Positions 1 to 10,500 of a stretch of 64,000 nt of DNA are shown one piece after another; within the stretch, counting starts at the first letter, position 1, and every line of letters starts with the position of its first letter. The stretch is from Semisulcospira habei (taxonomy: Eukaryota > Mollusca > Gastropoda > Semisulcospiridae): NCBI GenBank assembly GCA_036245525.1, contig BTPG01000003.1, positions 192,531,021 to 192,595,020 of the forward strand, written 5' to 3'. The position numbers and the translations under genes are program-made. The notes under the pieces are model-generated. The model saw only the letters and a program-made list of their open reading frames with translations. It was not told the DNA's origin and did not search any database.

Positions 1-876
1 CATCATACATGCTACTGACTTGGAATCTATTTATCCTCCCAACTGAATTCTTTCATTTCTTTTGGACAATAATGGCGGGAAGTCTGTGAAATCTTTCACG
101 TCGCAGTAGCTGTGGCTTTTGCATTTAATGAAACCTTCTACGTGAGTTTATGGTGAATAGGAGCTCCATGTAAGTTGCTTCTCAGTCCCTAGTTCCTTCC
201 TTTAAAAAGAAATCCCTTCTATTTATAGAAGGGACTTTTTAGGATGGGTCGCGGTGGGGCGAATTTAATTGATAGCATGTCCATGATGTCAATGGCGGGC
301 AGGACTAAACCTCTGACACCTGAAGTAACAAGATAAAATGAATTACGTCATGTCTGGTTACGCTAACGCTCGCTGCTGAACGTACATTCGGCGCGAAGCG
401 CCGTATGTGCGTATGTATGTGTGTGCCGCGTGTGTGTGTGTGCGTAAACAAGACAATGTCCGACTGTTGCTGTACGCACAAGCTTGAAACTTAGTTGGCG
501 AAATACTTTATTCAAGGGATGGCTAAGAGAGCCTCCGAGCATATTTTAATTGGTTGTCTCATTGAGGACACAAAAGACCTTTTATAGAAGGTCGGTTGAC
601 CCAGATTTTAGTCCGTATTCTTTTGTCATATTTACTTGAAATTTTGGATATAGCTAGTTTGGAGAAAGACATTGGATGAGTTCGTTAGCCACTGTTGTAC
701 CCTTTCAACTTCTTCAGTAGAAAGTAATTCTTTTCGGAAAACAATTAAAACAGTAAAAAACCTTGACATTTGGAGAAAGTCAGACAGTGGCGATAACGTA
801 AAAGAAGCAACTCCGTCACCACGCAGACATACTCTAAATATGACGTAATTCTCTCTCTCACATGTACGCGCATCTC
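1..876. other. No gene recognised
   Basis: No supported coding region. The only structure noticed is a small hairpin at about 213-234 (TCCCTTCT ... AGAAGGGA). Open frames here are short and have no recognisable domain. Confidence 0.5.
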
Positions 877-935
877 CAAGAGGCATAGATCCTCATGCGC
901 CCTCGGAGCCCATGAGCATTTATGCTTCTTGAGGA
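877..935. repeat. PalA palindrome, degenerate core
   Basis: The left arm AAGAGGCATAGATCCTCATG and the right arm CATGAGCATTTATGCTTCTT are imperfect inverted copies around a short GC-rich tip. The outer TTAA ends are not recognisable. Confidence 0.75.
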
Positions 936-943
936 TGTTTGGA

Positions 944-1006
944 GCGTGCGCGCACGCACACGCACGCACGCACACGCACGCACGCACACGCACTCGCACA
1001 CATACA
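944..1006. repeat. (CACG)/(CA)n microsatellite
   Basis: Alternating CACG and CA repeats, purine-pyrimidine alternating, directly beside the PalA core. Confidence 0.9.
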
Positions 1007-1176
1007 CTAGTACTTAGTATATCATGTAGCTAGGAAAAGTCAACCTGATTTCACACAAATTATAGCAAGACTGAAATTGTACCGTAAAATTCTAGTTTTG
1101 TCACCATTTTCTCAAGTCTTGAAGCGAAAGCGAAACTAATATCACGTTAAATATCTATCTCTATCTCTATTAGAAG

Positions 1177-1177
<1 letters not shown>

Positions 1178-1237
<60 letters not shown>

Positions 1238-1264
1238 TGTGTGTGTGTGTGTGTGTTTGTGTGT
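1178..1264. repeat. (GT)n microsatellite
   Basis: About 43 GT units with one GA interruption. Frames of Cys-Val or Thr-His repeats across it are artefacts. The sequence just downstream (AAAATGGGTG) recurs after the next GT tract at about 1668. Confidence 0.95.
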
Positions 1265-1466
1265 ACACAAAAGCCATAAAATGGGTGACTGTCTTTACCA
1301 TCCTTATGGAAAATGGGTGTGTGTACAATTCTGGGTGCCCAAGTCAGATACCCATTTTTTCTGAGGGTTGTTTCTGCATTGTCTTGCGGTAAAACGTCAT
1401 AAAACGTCATAAAAATATTTAAAAAATCAGTTTTTCTCATTTTGGCGTTTTTACATGCACTTTTGT

Positions 1467-1503
1467 CTGTCACAAGCATGACAGGCGTAAGTAAAGTAAG
1501 TAA
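1467..1503 (+). mobile_element. Ultra-short LINE 3'-end insertion with TSD
   Basis: A 37 bp segment ends in GACAGGCGTAAGTAAAGTAAG, the same 3' terminus as the truncated LINE copies at 39786-40838 and 51632-52080 (there on the minus strand). It is flanked by a perfect 14 bp direct repeat ACATGCACTTTTGT at 1453-1466 and 1504-1517. This is what extreme 5' truncation during target-primed reverse transcription would leave. The first 11 bases (CTGTCACAAGC) do not match the LINE and could be extra nucleotides added at the 5' junction. Confidence 0.7.
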
Positions 1504-1557
1504 ACATGCACTTTTGTGTTTAAAAGACACTCCACTAGTGTGTTTGAACTTGTCCCA

Positions 1558-1558
<1 letters not shown>

Positions 1559-1648
<90 letters not shown>

Positions 1649-1651
1649 GTG
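1559..1651. repeat. (GT)n microsatellite
   Basis: A long uninterrupted GT tract ending in GTGGGTGGGTG. Confidence 0.95.
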
Positions 1652-1805
1652 CACAAACCCCTAAAATGGGTGTTGTGTGCAACACCACCCTTCTCAGCTA
1701 TAAATAACTAATACCTGTGATCGGTCGACTGCGTCGGTGAGCTGAAGTGAAACGGAGAGATACGAAAGGTAGGGGGTGGGGTGGGAGGTGGGGGTGGGGG
1801 GGAGA

Positions 1806-1872
1806 GATTGATTGATTGATTGATTATTGGTGTTTAACGCCGAGCAGGCGACTAAGGCCATCTCATGGTGGG
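1806..1872 (+). repeat. (GATT)n-GGTGTTTAACGCC repeat fragment
   Basis: Tandem GATT units run into TTGGTGTTTAACGCC. It resembles the start of the repeats at 24752 and 42221 (GGTTTAACGTCC type) and, from general knowledge, a common molluscan interspersed repeat. It is followed by G-rich low-complexity sequence to about 1915. Confidence 0.55.
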
Positions 1873-1994
1873 GGTGGGGGGGGGGAGAGGAGGAGGGGGG
1901 GTGGGGGTGGGGGTAGTATTGTAGTTGTGTGAGGGAGTAAATTGTTTATGTTGCTGCAAAATGAGGTTTATTATTTGAGGGTGTGGTTGTTTTT

Positions 1995-2715
1995 AGTTCA
2001 CAAGCTAGGAAGGTCTACCGTGCACCCCTCCCCCCCCCCCAGTACTCAATAAGATGGGTTTCAAAGTGTTCCTTAGTATGTCCTGATATGTTTAAGCCAT
2101 GTTCCCCGAAAATCCTTAGGAACACACAGATATAGCCGATGGCGCAAGGGTACCCCCATTCACGCTCTTTGCATGTGCTAAAATGAGGTTGAGAAACATT
2201 TTCCTCTAAATAAATCAGAATTTATTCCAGAAGCCCAAGTCAGGCAATATTATGTCAATGCACACCTTCTGCATTCTCTGCAAAAAACAGAATGAAATTT
2301 TTTTGGAATCTCTGGCTCACAGTGAAGGTATTTGTGCACCCAGTAAACGACCATTTCTGTGAAATCGCAGAAAAAGACAAAAATAATGTGTCAGATGCCT
2401 TCAGACATTTTCTATAGGTTTTATTGGTTAGGATAGAGTACCTCAGTTACTCCCAACCTGATTTTGTGATGCTATGATGCATTTAGGGGCCACAGTGGCT
2501 GAATCTGCTGCCCTACCCCCATTTTACCAGTATGCAAAGTAAAGCATAATAATCATAAAAATTGCTTACGTTATACTCCTCTTTTTAAATATTTTCTGTT
2601 GCCAGTTTTTTTTAAAAGTATGCATATTGAGCATAAAAAGTTGTGAACATTTCATTAATTTCAATATAACCCATCAATTTAATTGTAACTAGTTTTAACT
2701 GGCTGGTCTTTTAGG
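1995..2715 (+). repeat. Left inverted arm of the 4.1 kb element
   Basis: It pairs with 5035-6105. Matched landmarks include the C-tract, GGTACCCCCATTCACGCTCT, TTGGAATCTCTGGCTCACAG, and AATTTAATTGTAA at the inner end. Identity looks high outside small indels. Confidence 0.8.
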
Positions 2716-3473
2716 TGATATTTTACCTAGCGTAAGGCGGTTCTAGTAATGTCTCCCCTTTTCCTTTCATATATTTTCATCTAGAAATGTGTAAATATGA
2801 ATATGCGGAATAAAGTTTCATGGTTCCTAATAGCCAAAACAATGTTATCAAAATACTTAATTTCCACATGTTGACCACGAGATATCCACTTTCACCTTCT
2901 GCAACGTTCAATTTTTTGATGTCCGTCTTTAAATCTTATATTGTTCTGGCTGCCAATAAGTGAGCTGTCAAGAGCTAGGCAGCATGTTTTCAGAGTTTGG
3001 TGTACAGGGGCGTGTCTTCTGGTCAGAACTGCCAGCAGACCGCTTCTCTGTATGGACTTTTTGGAGAATGTGCTAAGGAGGATTTTCTACGCCAAATTCG
3101 CATAGGGCTGTTTCCGCATGACCCAGTCTCACGAGGTGAGTCCAGCAGGGTCCTTACGGTCTGTGAACATTTGTGAAAGTTGTTTAAAAATGACAAGGCT
3201 TTTTCAGGGCCCTGGAAAGTCCGTCAATTTCAGTTTTTTTCCTTAAAGTCTGTGAAAGTTTGTAAAAATTGACTACGTGCTCGCAAACTTTTGTCTACTT
3301 CTTTTTTTTCTCCCCCAATTTGTGACTATTCCATTGTGAACGATCATGCTGATGCTTGTTGCAAGTGATCTATATTTAGCTCTGATCATAAAGTGACTGT
3401 ATGGCCTTTCTGCCGAACATTCTGATTGGTTATTTATGCTTCTACCGAAGTCCGCCATTCGCTAAGCGTTCTT

Positions 3474-5020
3474 TTATTTTGGTATCTCTTCATGCATTAG
3501 GCACGCAAGCTTCAAATAATTGCTGATACAGAATGATCTGATTAAAGTGTCTAAACCTTCAGGCTTCAATTTGGGTTTGTGAAACGTTCCTGCTTTTCTG
3601 TATGGACCCAGTCCAGAGTAATCAGTGCGTAGATGAAAGATGGTGGCCTGGCTCTCCCTGTTCAGCTTGTTGATGTCATCTGCCCACGGGCTGCAGCCAC
3701 CATTCTGCTGTTGCCAATCACTTTGTTGTTGTAGTGTCTCCATTCCCAGCTAGTCCAGAATGCACTGGAATCCACTGCAGCACTATTTTGTGGACAGGGC
3801 ATCCACTCTATCTTGAAGCTTCCTGGTGAGATCAGTGGATCAAGCTGCTGCCTTTCCCTAGCTAGTGCTCTGCTGCTGTGTTGAGCACCTGCAGTTCTGT
3901 ACGATAGTTGGAGCTGCTGCCGCCAGCTGGTAAGGAGAGAGAGGTAGTAGTGCGGTCTGCACAACAGATGTACACGCCACTCCCTTCATTCCGCACGGCA
4001 TCTTGTGTGGTATCACAGCTGCAATGAGGGTAGCGCATGTGCACAACCTCCAACAAGATGGCTTTGTGCAGTGCCGCGACCTTTGGCAAAGAGTCCTGGA
4101 ACATTGTTTATGTTGTCTTGAAGGCTCTTTAGAGTTGTCCAGCTATTTGAAGGGAGCTGTTCACACATCTATGGGTTTGGACGTCAGTGTTAGCCCTTTG
4201 CAGGACCTTCAGTTGGCGGTTCAGACTTGGGTATTTCTGACGGTTCTTGGTCTGCTCCTGTAGTCTCACATGCTGTCGGTGTTTAGTAAGTCTCTTCATC
4301 ATGTGTGCTGTTCTGCATTTCAGTGGCTCCAATGTCCTCCATTTCCTAAATTGGGGTGCTCCAGATGGCTCTAAGAATGTCACTGCATCATGAGAATTAC
4401 CCATGGTCTGCATCTTGTCAAGCCTGGCTTTCTGGGTTTTGCAGGCAGTGTTTTATGTGGTTGATGTATCTTGGTACCGCACAACTGGTCTGACCGAGCA
4501 GGTGTTTGCTTGTGCCAGGATGCTGTAATTTGCGCCAATGTGGTCCCCACCAGCTTCTTCATCAGAGACTTTTTTTTTTTTTTTTTTTTTTTTTTGCAGC
4601 TCTACCTTCCATGGCTTTGATGTGAGGCCTCCATGTGAATCCAGTAATTTATTTGTTGCCAGTAAAGTTGGCCCATCTGTCTTTGGTACTGGAAGGTCTC
4701 TAGTTTTGAGGTGACCTCTTCCATCTGATTGAAAGAGATGGTCTAGCTCAGTTTGAGTGGCCTCTTTCAGTCCAGCTGCTGACACTATTGGCAGCATCCT
4801 GGATTCTGGAGGATGCTATTTCTTTGTTCTGCTGTGCTCCACACTGCAAAGTCATCCGCATGGAGGATGTTCGAGACGAACCTTGGTACTGTTGTACTGA
4901 TGTCATTAATGGAGACCAAAAACAGCATCAGACACAACATCTCCCTGAGGTACACCTTCCCCGAGTTTGACAGGAGTGCTGAATGTGCAGACGGTAGAAG
5001 CTTCAGCGGCAGCCCCTGTT
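3474..5020 (-). pseudogene. Decayed non-LTR reverse transcriptase + RNase H
   Basis: Reading the minus strand from about 5020 downward gives, in shifting frames: GEGVPQGDVVS and then LHADDFAVW (the RT catalytic YADD-type box, near 4860), then LMKKLVGTT and SVRPVVRYQ, which resemble RT C-terminal segments of jockey/I-type LINEs. Further down come GSGVYICCADRTTTSLSLPA and NYRTELQ, typical of a LINE RNase H domain (about 3860-4010), and RESQATIFHLRTDYSGLGPY (about 3580-3680), the usual post-RNase H segment. Many frameshifts, stops and a poly-T insertion at 4570 show it is dead. The 5' half (endonuclease) is not seen. It lies wholly between the arms of the surrounding element. Confidence 0.75.
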
Positions 5021-5034
5021 AAGCATGCCTTAAA

Positions 5035-6105
5035 TAAAAAGAATTACAATTAAATTGATGGGTCACATTCAAATTAATGAAATGATCACAAATGTTTATG
5101 CTCAGTATGCATATTTTGTTAAGAGAACTGGCAACAAAAATATTTAAACAGAGGAGCAATTGTTATGATCATTTTTTGTTCCTTTGTGTACAGGTAAAAT
5201 GGGGGTAGAGCAGCAGATTCAGCCACTGTGGCCCCTAAATGCATCACATCATCATAAAATCAGGTTGGGAGTAACTGTGGTACGCTATCCTAACCAATAA
5301 AACCTAACAAAGACCTATCAGTTGTATACAAAATTTCTGAGGGCATCAGAAACAACGTACATTTCCCAATTTGGCAATTTTAAATGGGAAAAGGCTATCA
5401 TTCACCATGAACATACCGTAAAGGATGCCGACTTTCCTTATTTTCTTGCACTTTATGCTCACATTATTGAAACTTAATAGGTAAAGAGAGGTCAAAATAA
5501 AATGGAATAACTTAAGTAATTTCTTCTAATTAATTTTGTGTATTTTTACAACTTGGGGGTAGGAATACAAAATCAACCACTGTGGTACTCACAGTGATCA
5601 CATCATCACCTAGTTAAGTTTATAATAATTGTGACATCCTGTTTTAATGATGTAAACCTGAAAATGGACTGTCAGTGCTATAGAAAATGTCTGAAGGCAT
5701 CTGACACATTATTTTTGTCTTTTTCTGCGATTTCACAGAAATGGTTGTTTACTGGGTGCACAAATACCTTCACTGTGAGCCAGAGATTCCAAAAAAATTT
5801 CATTCTGTTTTTTGCAGAGAATGCAGAAGGTGTGCATTGACATAATATTGCCTGACTTGGGCTTCTGGAATAAATTCTGATTTATTTAGAGGAAAATGTT
5901 TCTCAACCTCATTTTAGCACATGCAAAGAGCGTGAATGGGGGTACCCTTGCGCCATCGGCTATATCTCTGGTGTGTTCCTAAGGATTTTCGGGGAACATG
6001 GCTTAAACATATCAAGACATACTAAGGAACACTTTGAAACCCATCTTATGGAGTACGGGGGGGGGGGGGGGGGGTGCACGGTAATCCTTGCTAGCTTATG
6101 GACTA
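5035..6105 (-). repeat. Right inverted arm of the 4.1 kb element
   Basis: Reverse complement of 1995-2715 with an insertion of about 350 bp between 5320 and 5680. It ends at an 18-G homopolymer (6057-6074) and GTGCACGGTA. Confidence 0.8.
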
Positions 6106-6110
6106 TTTGT

Positions 6111-7189
6111 AAAAAACAAAAAAAAGTGTTGTGTTGTGGTTCTGGGGTGATGTGGTGGGAGGTGATGTCTAGTGATGTCTAGTGGCAAATTTGAGAGCAA
6201 TGTTTCAGTGCGCCAGGGATTTGGGCAATATATTTGTACGGGAGCAACTTACTATGAAGTGGAAGTGATTGTATGAGTGCGCAGTGTGAGAGAGGACGTA
6301 TAGACTTTGGGTGAGGCTGCTGTTGTCTTGTGTCCTGCTCGACCTTTTGGTTCAACCTGTTGCTTTTTTTGTAGGTTTGTCGGTGTTATATGAATGCTTT
6401 GGTTTTGGCTGCATCTCCTCTTGGATTGTATGCACAAATTGATTGAATGCAAATGACGTCACACAGTCAGCGTCGTAACGTGCGTCGTCTGCTGCAGTCG
6501 GTCGTTTAGTGCAGTAAAAAGAGTGCAGGCTTGGATGGGCCATTTTCAGATGTAATGCTAGGTCAGAGAAAGAAACCTAATGTTGCCAAAAGGTGTAATA
6601 GTAAAGTATTATTTGTGTGAATGTTGTCCGTTTGAGAGAAGAACTGAAAAGTCGAGTGCTGAGCGAAGAGAGAAGGCGACACTGGGAAAAATATCCAGCA
6701 CTATACGTTGGAATATATGCATAACAGTTACGACACACTTGTAAATTAAAACACTTTTAACGCTAATAAAAGTTGAGTTAAAAGAGGTTTTAAAACAGTT
6801 TTAATAAAAACTTTTGCCCGACACGCTTCTAAAAACAACAGTTTCTTAGTTTTAAACCTTGTACCGCGCCATAAACACCGCGATTGCTTCTCAGTCTTAG
6901 CTGTCCTATAGTGTGGAATATGGGACTTGGCCAACTGGATCCATCTGGTGCACTCCAAATGTGTATTTGTGAGTGGTTCGACATGCAACTCGGTGCGCGC
7001 CTCTGAAATGTCCTACTGATACCACTGATAATGAAAAGCTTTCATTCATAAGAGAGCATTCAGCAGCTCTATAAACCAAAAGTGATGACCCCCCCCCCCC
7101 TACCCTCCCCCCACCCCCACAACCCCACCCAAACAATCATAATAAAAGCAAGCAGAGGTATGTTTAGTGAGGTATTTTGTTCACTGTGT
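6111..7189. other. No gene recognised
   Basis: AT-rich sequence with a C-rich tract at 7087-7130. No domain, palindrome or repeat seen here matches elsewhere in the window. Confidence 0.45.
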
Positions 7190-7472
7190 GTTGTGTCATT
7201 GTGCTTGACAATTTTAATGCAGGAAAAAAAAAAGGAATACACATTAAGTTGAAAAAAAGAATGACAACAGTCAAATAAATGTGGAAAAGAAGCATCAAAT
7301 ATTCCGTGAACATTACCTTATTACAGACGTCTAATTTTATTAAAATAGTCCATGCTAAAATGAATGATTTGAAAAGGACACCCATTTTCACTGTAATGCT
7401 AGTTTTTGTGTGAGAGGCACCCACTTTATTGGTAGAAACCCATTTTTCTCCATCCAGTGGCTCTGTTTCTAG
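7190..7472 (+). repeat. Repeat copy 1, ending at a splice-acceptor-like CTAG
   Basis: Matches 9590-9836 over most of its length (ACACATTAAGTTGAAAAAA; GAGGCACCCACTTTATTGG; GTGGCTCTGTTTCTAG). It ends exactly where the recombinase-like coding sequence begins. The pyrimidine-rich TGGCTCTGTTTCTAG resembles a 3' splice site. Confidence 0.75.
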
Positions 7473-8275
7473 ATGATGACGACTGTGGACAGAATCCTTC
7501 AAATGAGGCAATCAGTGCCAGCTCTCGCTGATTCCCAGTACATCTTTGCCACACCTTCTGGTCAAAGGCCTTACAGAGGCCATGATGTTCTGAAGGCCCA
7601 TGCCCTAGAAGAAGGGGTGTCATACCCAGCCATGTTTACATTTACTCAGTTACGGAAGCAGGTTGCAACTTTGGCTCAGTCAATGGCCATCTCGGAGTTA
7701 GACCAGGATCAGCTGGCAGATTTCCTTGGCCATGATATTCGGATACATCGCCATATCTACCGCCAACCTCAAGACGTCCTTGAAAAGGCAAAAGTGGCAA
7801 AGATTCTTCTGTCAGTTAACAATGGGATGACAGATTTTGAGAGTTGCATTAGAGCTGAGCTGGGCGATGATGAAGAGATTGACTTTGACAATGAAGACAC
7901 ATCAGAAACTGGCAGAGAGGTCTCGGGGGGAACAGCACCTGTGAATGAAGCAAGTAGCAAGTCAACAACACAGGAATCGATGAGCATGACGGAGAAAGAC
8001 GTCCAGAGCCTGATGACAATCTAGATAGTTTTGATGATGACAGTACTGCGTCAGCTCCTGTTCGAAAGAAAGCTAGATTTACAAGGAAACCATGGGGGGA
8101 AGCTGAAGAGAAAGCTGTTCAAACTCGTTTCAAGACACACCTCGTCATGAACAAACTTCCTGGAAAGGCCGAGATACAGCATGCAATGGCAGAGGAGCCC
8201 GCACTTAGACATAGGCGCTGGACAAACATTAAGGATTACGTCCGCAACAGACTGAAAAAGTTACAAAAGAAATGA
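7473..8275 (+). CDS. Tyrosine-recombinase-like protein, C-terminal part (frameshifted)
   Basis: The first frame (7473-8024, 183 codons) contains FTFTQLRKQVATLAQ followed by LADFLGHDIRIHRHIYRQP. This resembles the C-terminal half of a tyrosine recombinase: Arg of the box-II region, the LGH motif, then a candidate nucleophile Tyr in IHRHIY. I recognise this from a family of uncharacterised invertebrate proteins, some related to Crypton-like recombinases. It continues into an acidic, Ser-rich linker. The frame then closes at 8022, but the +2 frame stays open from about 7979 to the TGA at 8273, encoding DDNLDSFDDDST, then RKPWGEAEEKAV and WTNIKDYVRNRLKKLQKK, a basic Myb-like tail that fits the same family. 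One frameshift around 7930-8010 (mutation or assembly error) would join them. The sequence directly upstream looks like a 3' splice site, so this is probably a terminal exon or a gene fragment; the N-terminal catalytic Arg region is not found upstream. AATAAA occurs at 8632. Confidence 0.6.
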
Positions 8276-8318
8276 ATTGAGGTTCCCCGCCACTCGTGGC
8301 ATTTTCGGTTTCATACAG

Positions 8319-8640
8319 ATTTATTACAAGAGTGTTATTATTGGGGTGGTTTCAGCATGTATAGCCTGCTTTTTTTTTTTATCTGATGGACGCCTGGATC
8401 ATTTTGTATACTGTATAACCTTTGGATTTGCAAAACGAAACAGCCGGCTGGGGACAAAAGACAATAATAAGATAAGCTAAGAAAACCATTGACAACGTAA
8501 AGATTGATTACAAGAGTGTTATTATGGGGGGGGGGGGGGGGGGGGGGCTGGATCATTTTGTAATATACTGCATACCATTTAAAACTCTGCAAACGCGGAA
8601 GAATGGTTGGTTGTTGGGGACGAAAGACAATAATAAAGGC
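8319..8640 (+). repeat. Tandem duplication (~185 bp) after the recombinase-like gene
   Basis: ATTACAAGAGTGTTATTAT, GGATCATTTTGTA and GGGACRAAAGACAATAATAA occur in the same order at 8321-8470 and 8505-8635. The second copy contains a run of 22 G (8526-8547). Confidence 0.8.
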
Positions 8641-8703
8641 TGAAGTTTCAAGTGATTTCTTATGTTGTCAGTTAATTAATTGTCAGTGTTCTGTTCTGTC
8701 ATT

Positions 8704-8917
8704 TTAACTCATTCTACCCCAAGACCGGAATCCCCAAATGTTGAAGTCGTCTTCAGAAGACTGCGTTGCAGTGCAGGACACAGATCCACCATGATAGTTC
8801 AAGGGTGATGCCAGAATAGCTTGGCGCCCATAGGCGCCAAGCTATTCTGGCATCACCCTTGAACTATCATGGTGGATCTTTATTTTGCTGTGGTGTGTCT
8901 GGGGTAGAATAAGTTAA
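8704..8917. mobile_element. PalB MITE, full length, TTAA-bounded
   Basis: A 214 bp element from TTAACTCATTCTACCCC to GGGGTAGAATAAGTTAA. The central arms GATAGTTCAAGGGTGATGCC and GGCATCACCCTTGAACTATC meet at GGCGCCCATAGGCGCC-type sequence. It is the first of two tandem copies. Confidence 0.85.
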
Positions 8918-9103
8918 GCCCAAATGTTGAAGTCGTCTTCAGAAGACTGCGTTGCAGTGCAGGACACAGATCCACCATGATAGTTCAAGGGTGATGCCAG
9001 AATAGCTTGGCGCCCATAGGCGCCAAGCTATTCTGGCATCACCCTTGAACTATCGTGGTGGATCTTTATTTTGCTGTGGTGTGTCTGGGGTAGAATAAGT
9101 TAA
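8918..9103. mobile_element. PalB MITE, tandem second copy
   Basis: An exact-looking 186 bp repeat of 8733-8917, lacking the outer left end and ending at its own TTAA (9100). The only difference noticed is CTATCGTGG for CTATCATGG, so the duplication is recent. Confidence 0.85.
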
Positions 9104-9157
9104 GTGTTAGTTTCTTCGTCTGGGTCTTTTTCTATCTTTCATATTTTTCCACACGTT

Positions 9158-9394
9158 TTGACCCGCATCATAGTCATACTGAGGCTAAAAGCTTCAAATT
9201 TGTTCACTGCCATAATTCTATGCAAGCTACATTACAGTACTTACAGATGAGGACATAGACCAATGGCTTTAGTTCAAGGGTGGTGCCACAATAGCTTGGC
9301 GCCTAGAGGCACCAAGCTATTCTGGCACTAACCCTTGGACTATTTCAGTCACCCTTGTTGCACACACTGGTGTATTCCGAATGATAAGGGTTAA
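9158..9394. mobile_element. PalB MITE, subfamily with AATGATAAGGGTTAA end
   Basis: A 237 bp copy of the subfamily also at 41956-42184 and 29756-29846. Its right end is ATTCCGAATGATAAGGGTTAA; the left end is TTGA rather than TTAA. The core arms meet at GGCGCCTAGAGGCACC. Confidence 0.8.
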
Positions 9395-9589
9395 TATTCA
9401 AAATGCTCTGTTGCTGTTTGTCTGAAACTCCAGAGTACCCAAATCCAAAAAAAAAAGTCCTTTAATTTCCAGAATACATTATGTTGATTCTCACATCAAT
9501 GCCATGATAAACTGTTTTGCTTCAGAAGGACAAAAACGCAGCAATGTTTAAAAGATTTCCTCTGTAAAAATCATAATCGAAAGGTTACG

Positions 9590-9836
9590 GGCCAGTGTTT
9601 ATTGAATTTTGCACCATACAATGTTAAAAATGTTAAAGCACACATACACATTAAGTTGAAAAAACGACAACCCCCCCAAAATAATGTGAAACAGAAGTAT
9701 TCCATGAACTTGACCTTATTACAGACGCCTAATGTTGTGAAGACACCCATTTGGACTGTAATGCCAGTTTTTGTGTAGTGAGAGGCACCCACTTTATTGG
9801 GTAGAAACCCTTTTTTTTTTTCCATCTAGTGGCTCT
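9590..9836 (+). repeat. Repeat copy 2 of the segment at 7190-7472
   Basis: Same order of landmarks as 7190-7472 and the same end TCTGTTTCTAG, but here not followed by the recombinase-like sequence. Confidence 0.75.
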
Positions 9837-9846
9837 GTTTCTAGAA

Positions 9847-10078
9847 AATGTCTATTTTATTTTAAGTTATAGAGCTTAGTTATAAGGTGAGTTCTAAACA
9901 TTCGCATCAATTCCAGAGCCCTAGAATAAATAGAAATATGGGAACCCATTTTTACATAATGAAATGTCTATTTTATTTTCAGTTGTAGAGCTTAGTTATA
10001 AGGTGAGTTCTAAACAGTCGCATCAACTCTAGAGCCCTAGAATAAATAGAAATATGGGAACCCATTTTCACATAAAAT
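9847..10078 (+). repeat. Tandem duplication, ~117 bp unit
   Basis: TAGAGCTTAGTTATAAGGTG and AGAGCCCTAGAATAAATAG recur in 9847-9961 and 9965-10078 with few differences. Confidence 0.9.
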
Positions 10079-10109
10079 GGTAGGTAACCCACTCTGAGGC
10101 TTTTGTCTT

Positions 10110-10110
<1 letters not shown>

Positions 10111-10182
<72 letters not shown>
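10111..10182. repeat. (GT)n microsatellite
   Basis: About 35 uninterrupted GT units ending in GCGCGCGTG. Confidence 0.95.
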
Positions 10183-10189
<7 letters not shown>

Positions 10190-10319
10190 CCTGAGTGCGA
10201 GTATGAGTCCATAAGCGTAGTATTTTTAAATGGTGACTTTATAGATTGTTTATAGAATGCGTTGTATTTTTTTTTATAATACTTTTTGTAAATTGCGTTA
10301 TTTTTGTACAATTAGTTTT

Positions 10320-10395
10320 TGTTAAGCGCCTAGAGCTCTAATCCGAGTTTAGGCGCTATACAAGTGTTCATTATACTACTACTACTACTACTACT

Positions 10396-10476
<81 letters not shown>

Positions 10477-10500
10477 TATTATTGTTATTATTATGAAATT
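10320..10500 (+). repeat. LINE/SINE-type 3' tail with (ACT)n(AAT)n
   Basis: TTAAGCGCCTAGAGCTC ... TTTAGGCGCTATACAAGT forms a stem and is followed by a long (ACT)n then (AAT)n tract. The same plan (GCGCTTAGAG ... GCGCTATATAAAT plus ATT repeats) is seen at 31430 and 45655. It probably marks the 3' end of 5'-truncated retroelements. Confidence 0.6.

Larger units (their letters stand above)
1990..6110. mobile_element. ~4.1 kb element with long inverted terminal arms
   Basis: Sequence at about 1995-2715 reappears inverted at about 5035-6105, starting from a shared CTACCGTGCACC/GGTGCACGGTA next to a C/G homopolymer. The right arm carries an extra ~350 bp (about 5320-5680). Between the arms lies unrelated DNA containing a decayed reverse-transcriptase/RNase H gene. 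Long inverted arms suggest a foldback-type or other DNA transposon, with the retrotransposon carried inside or inserted later. No transposase frame is visible. A segmental inverted duplication is the alternative. Confidence 0.65.

Noticed and set aside
1147..1711. Open frames of Thr-His and Cys-Val repeats (also at 13023, 21546-22218 and 53183-53664)
   Set aside because: They are translations of (GT)n/(CA)n microsatellites, open in several frames and on both strands.
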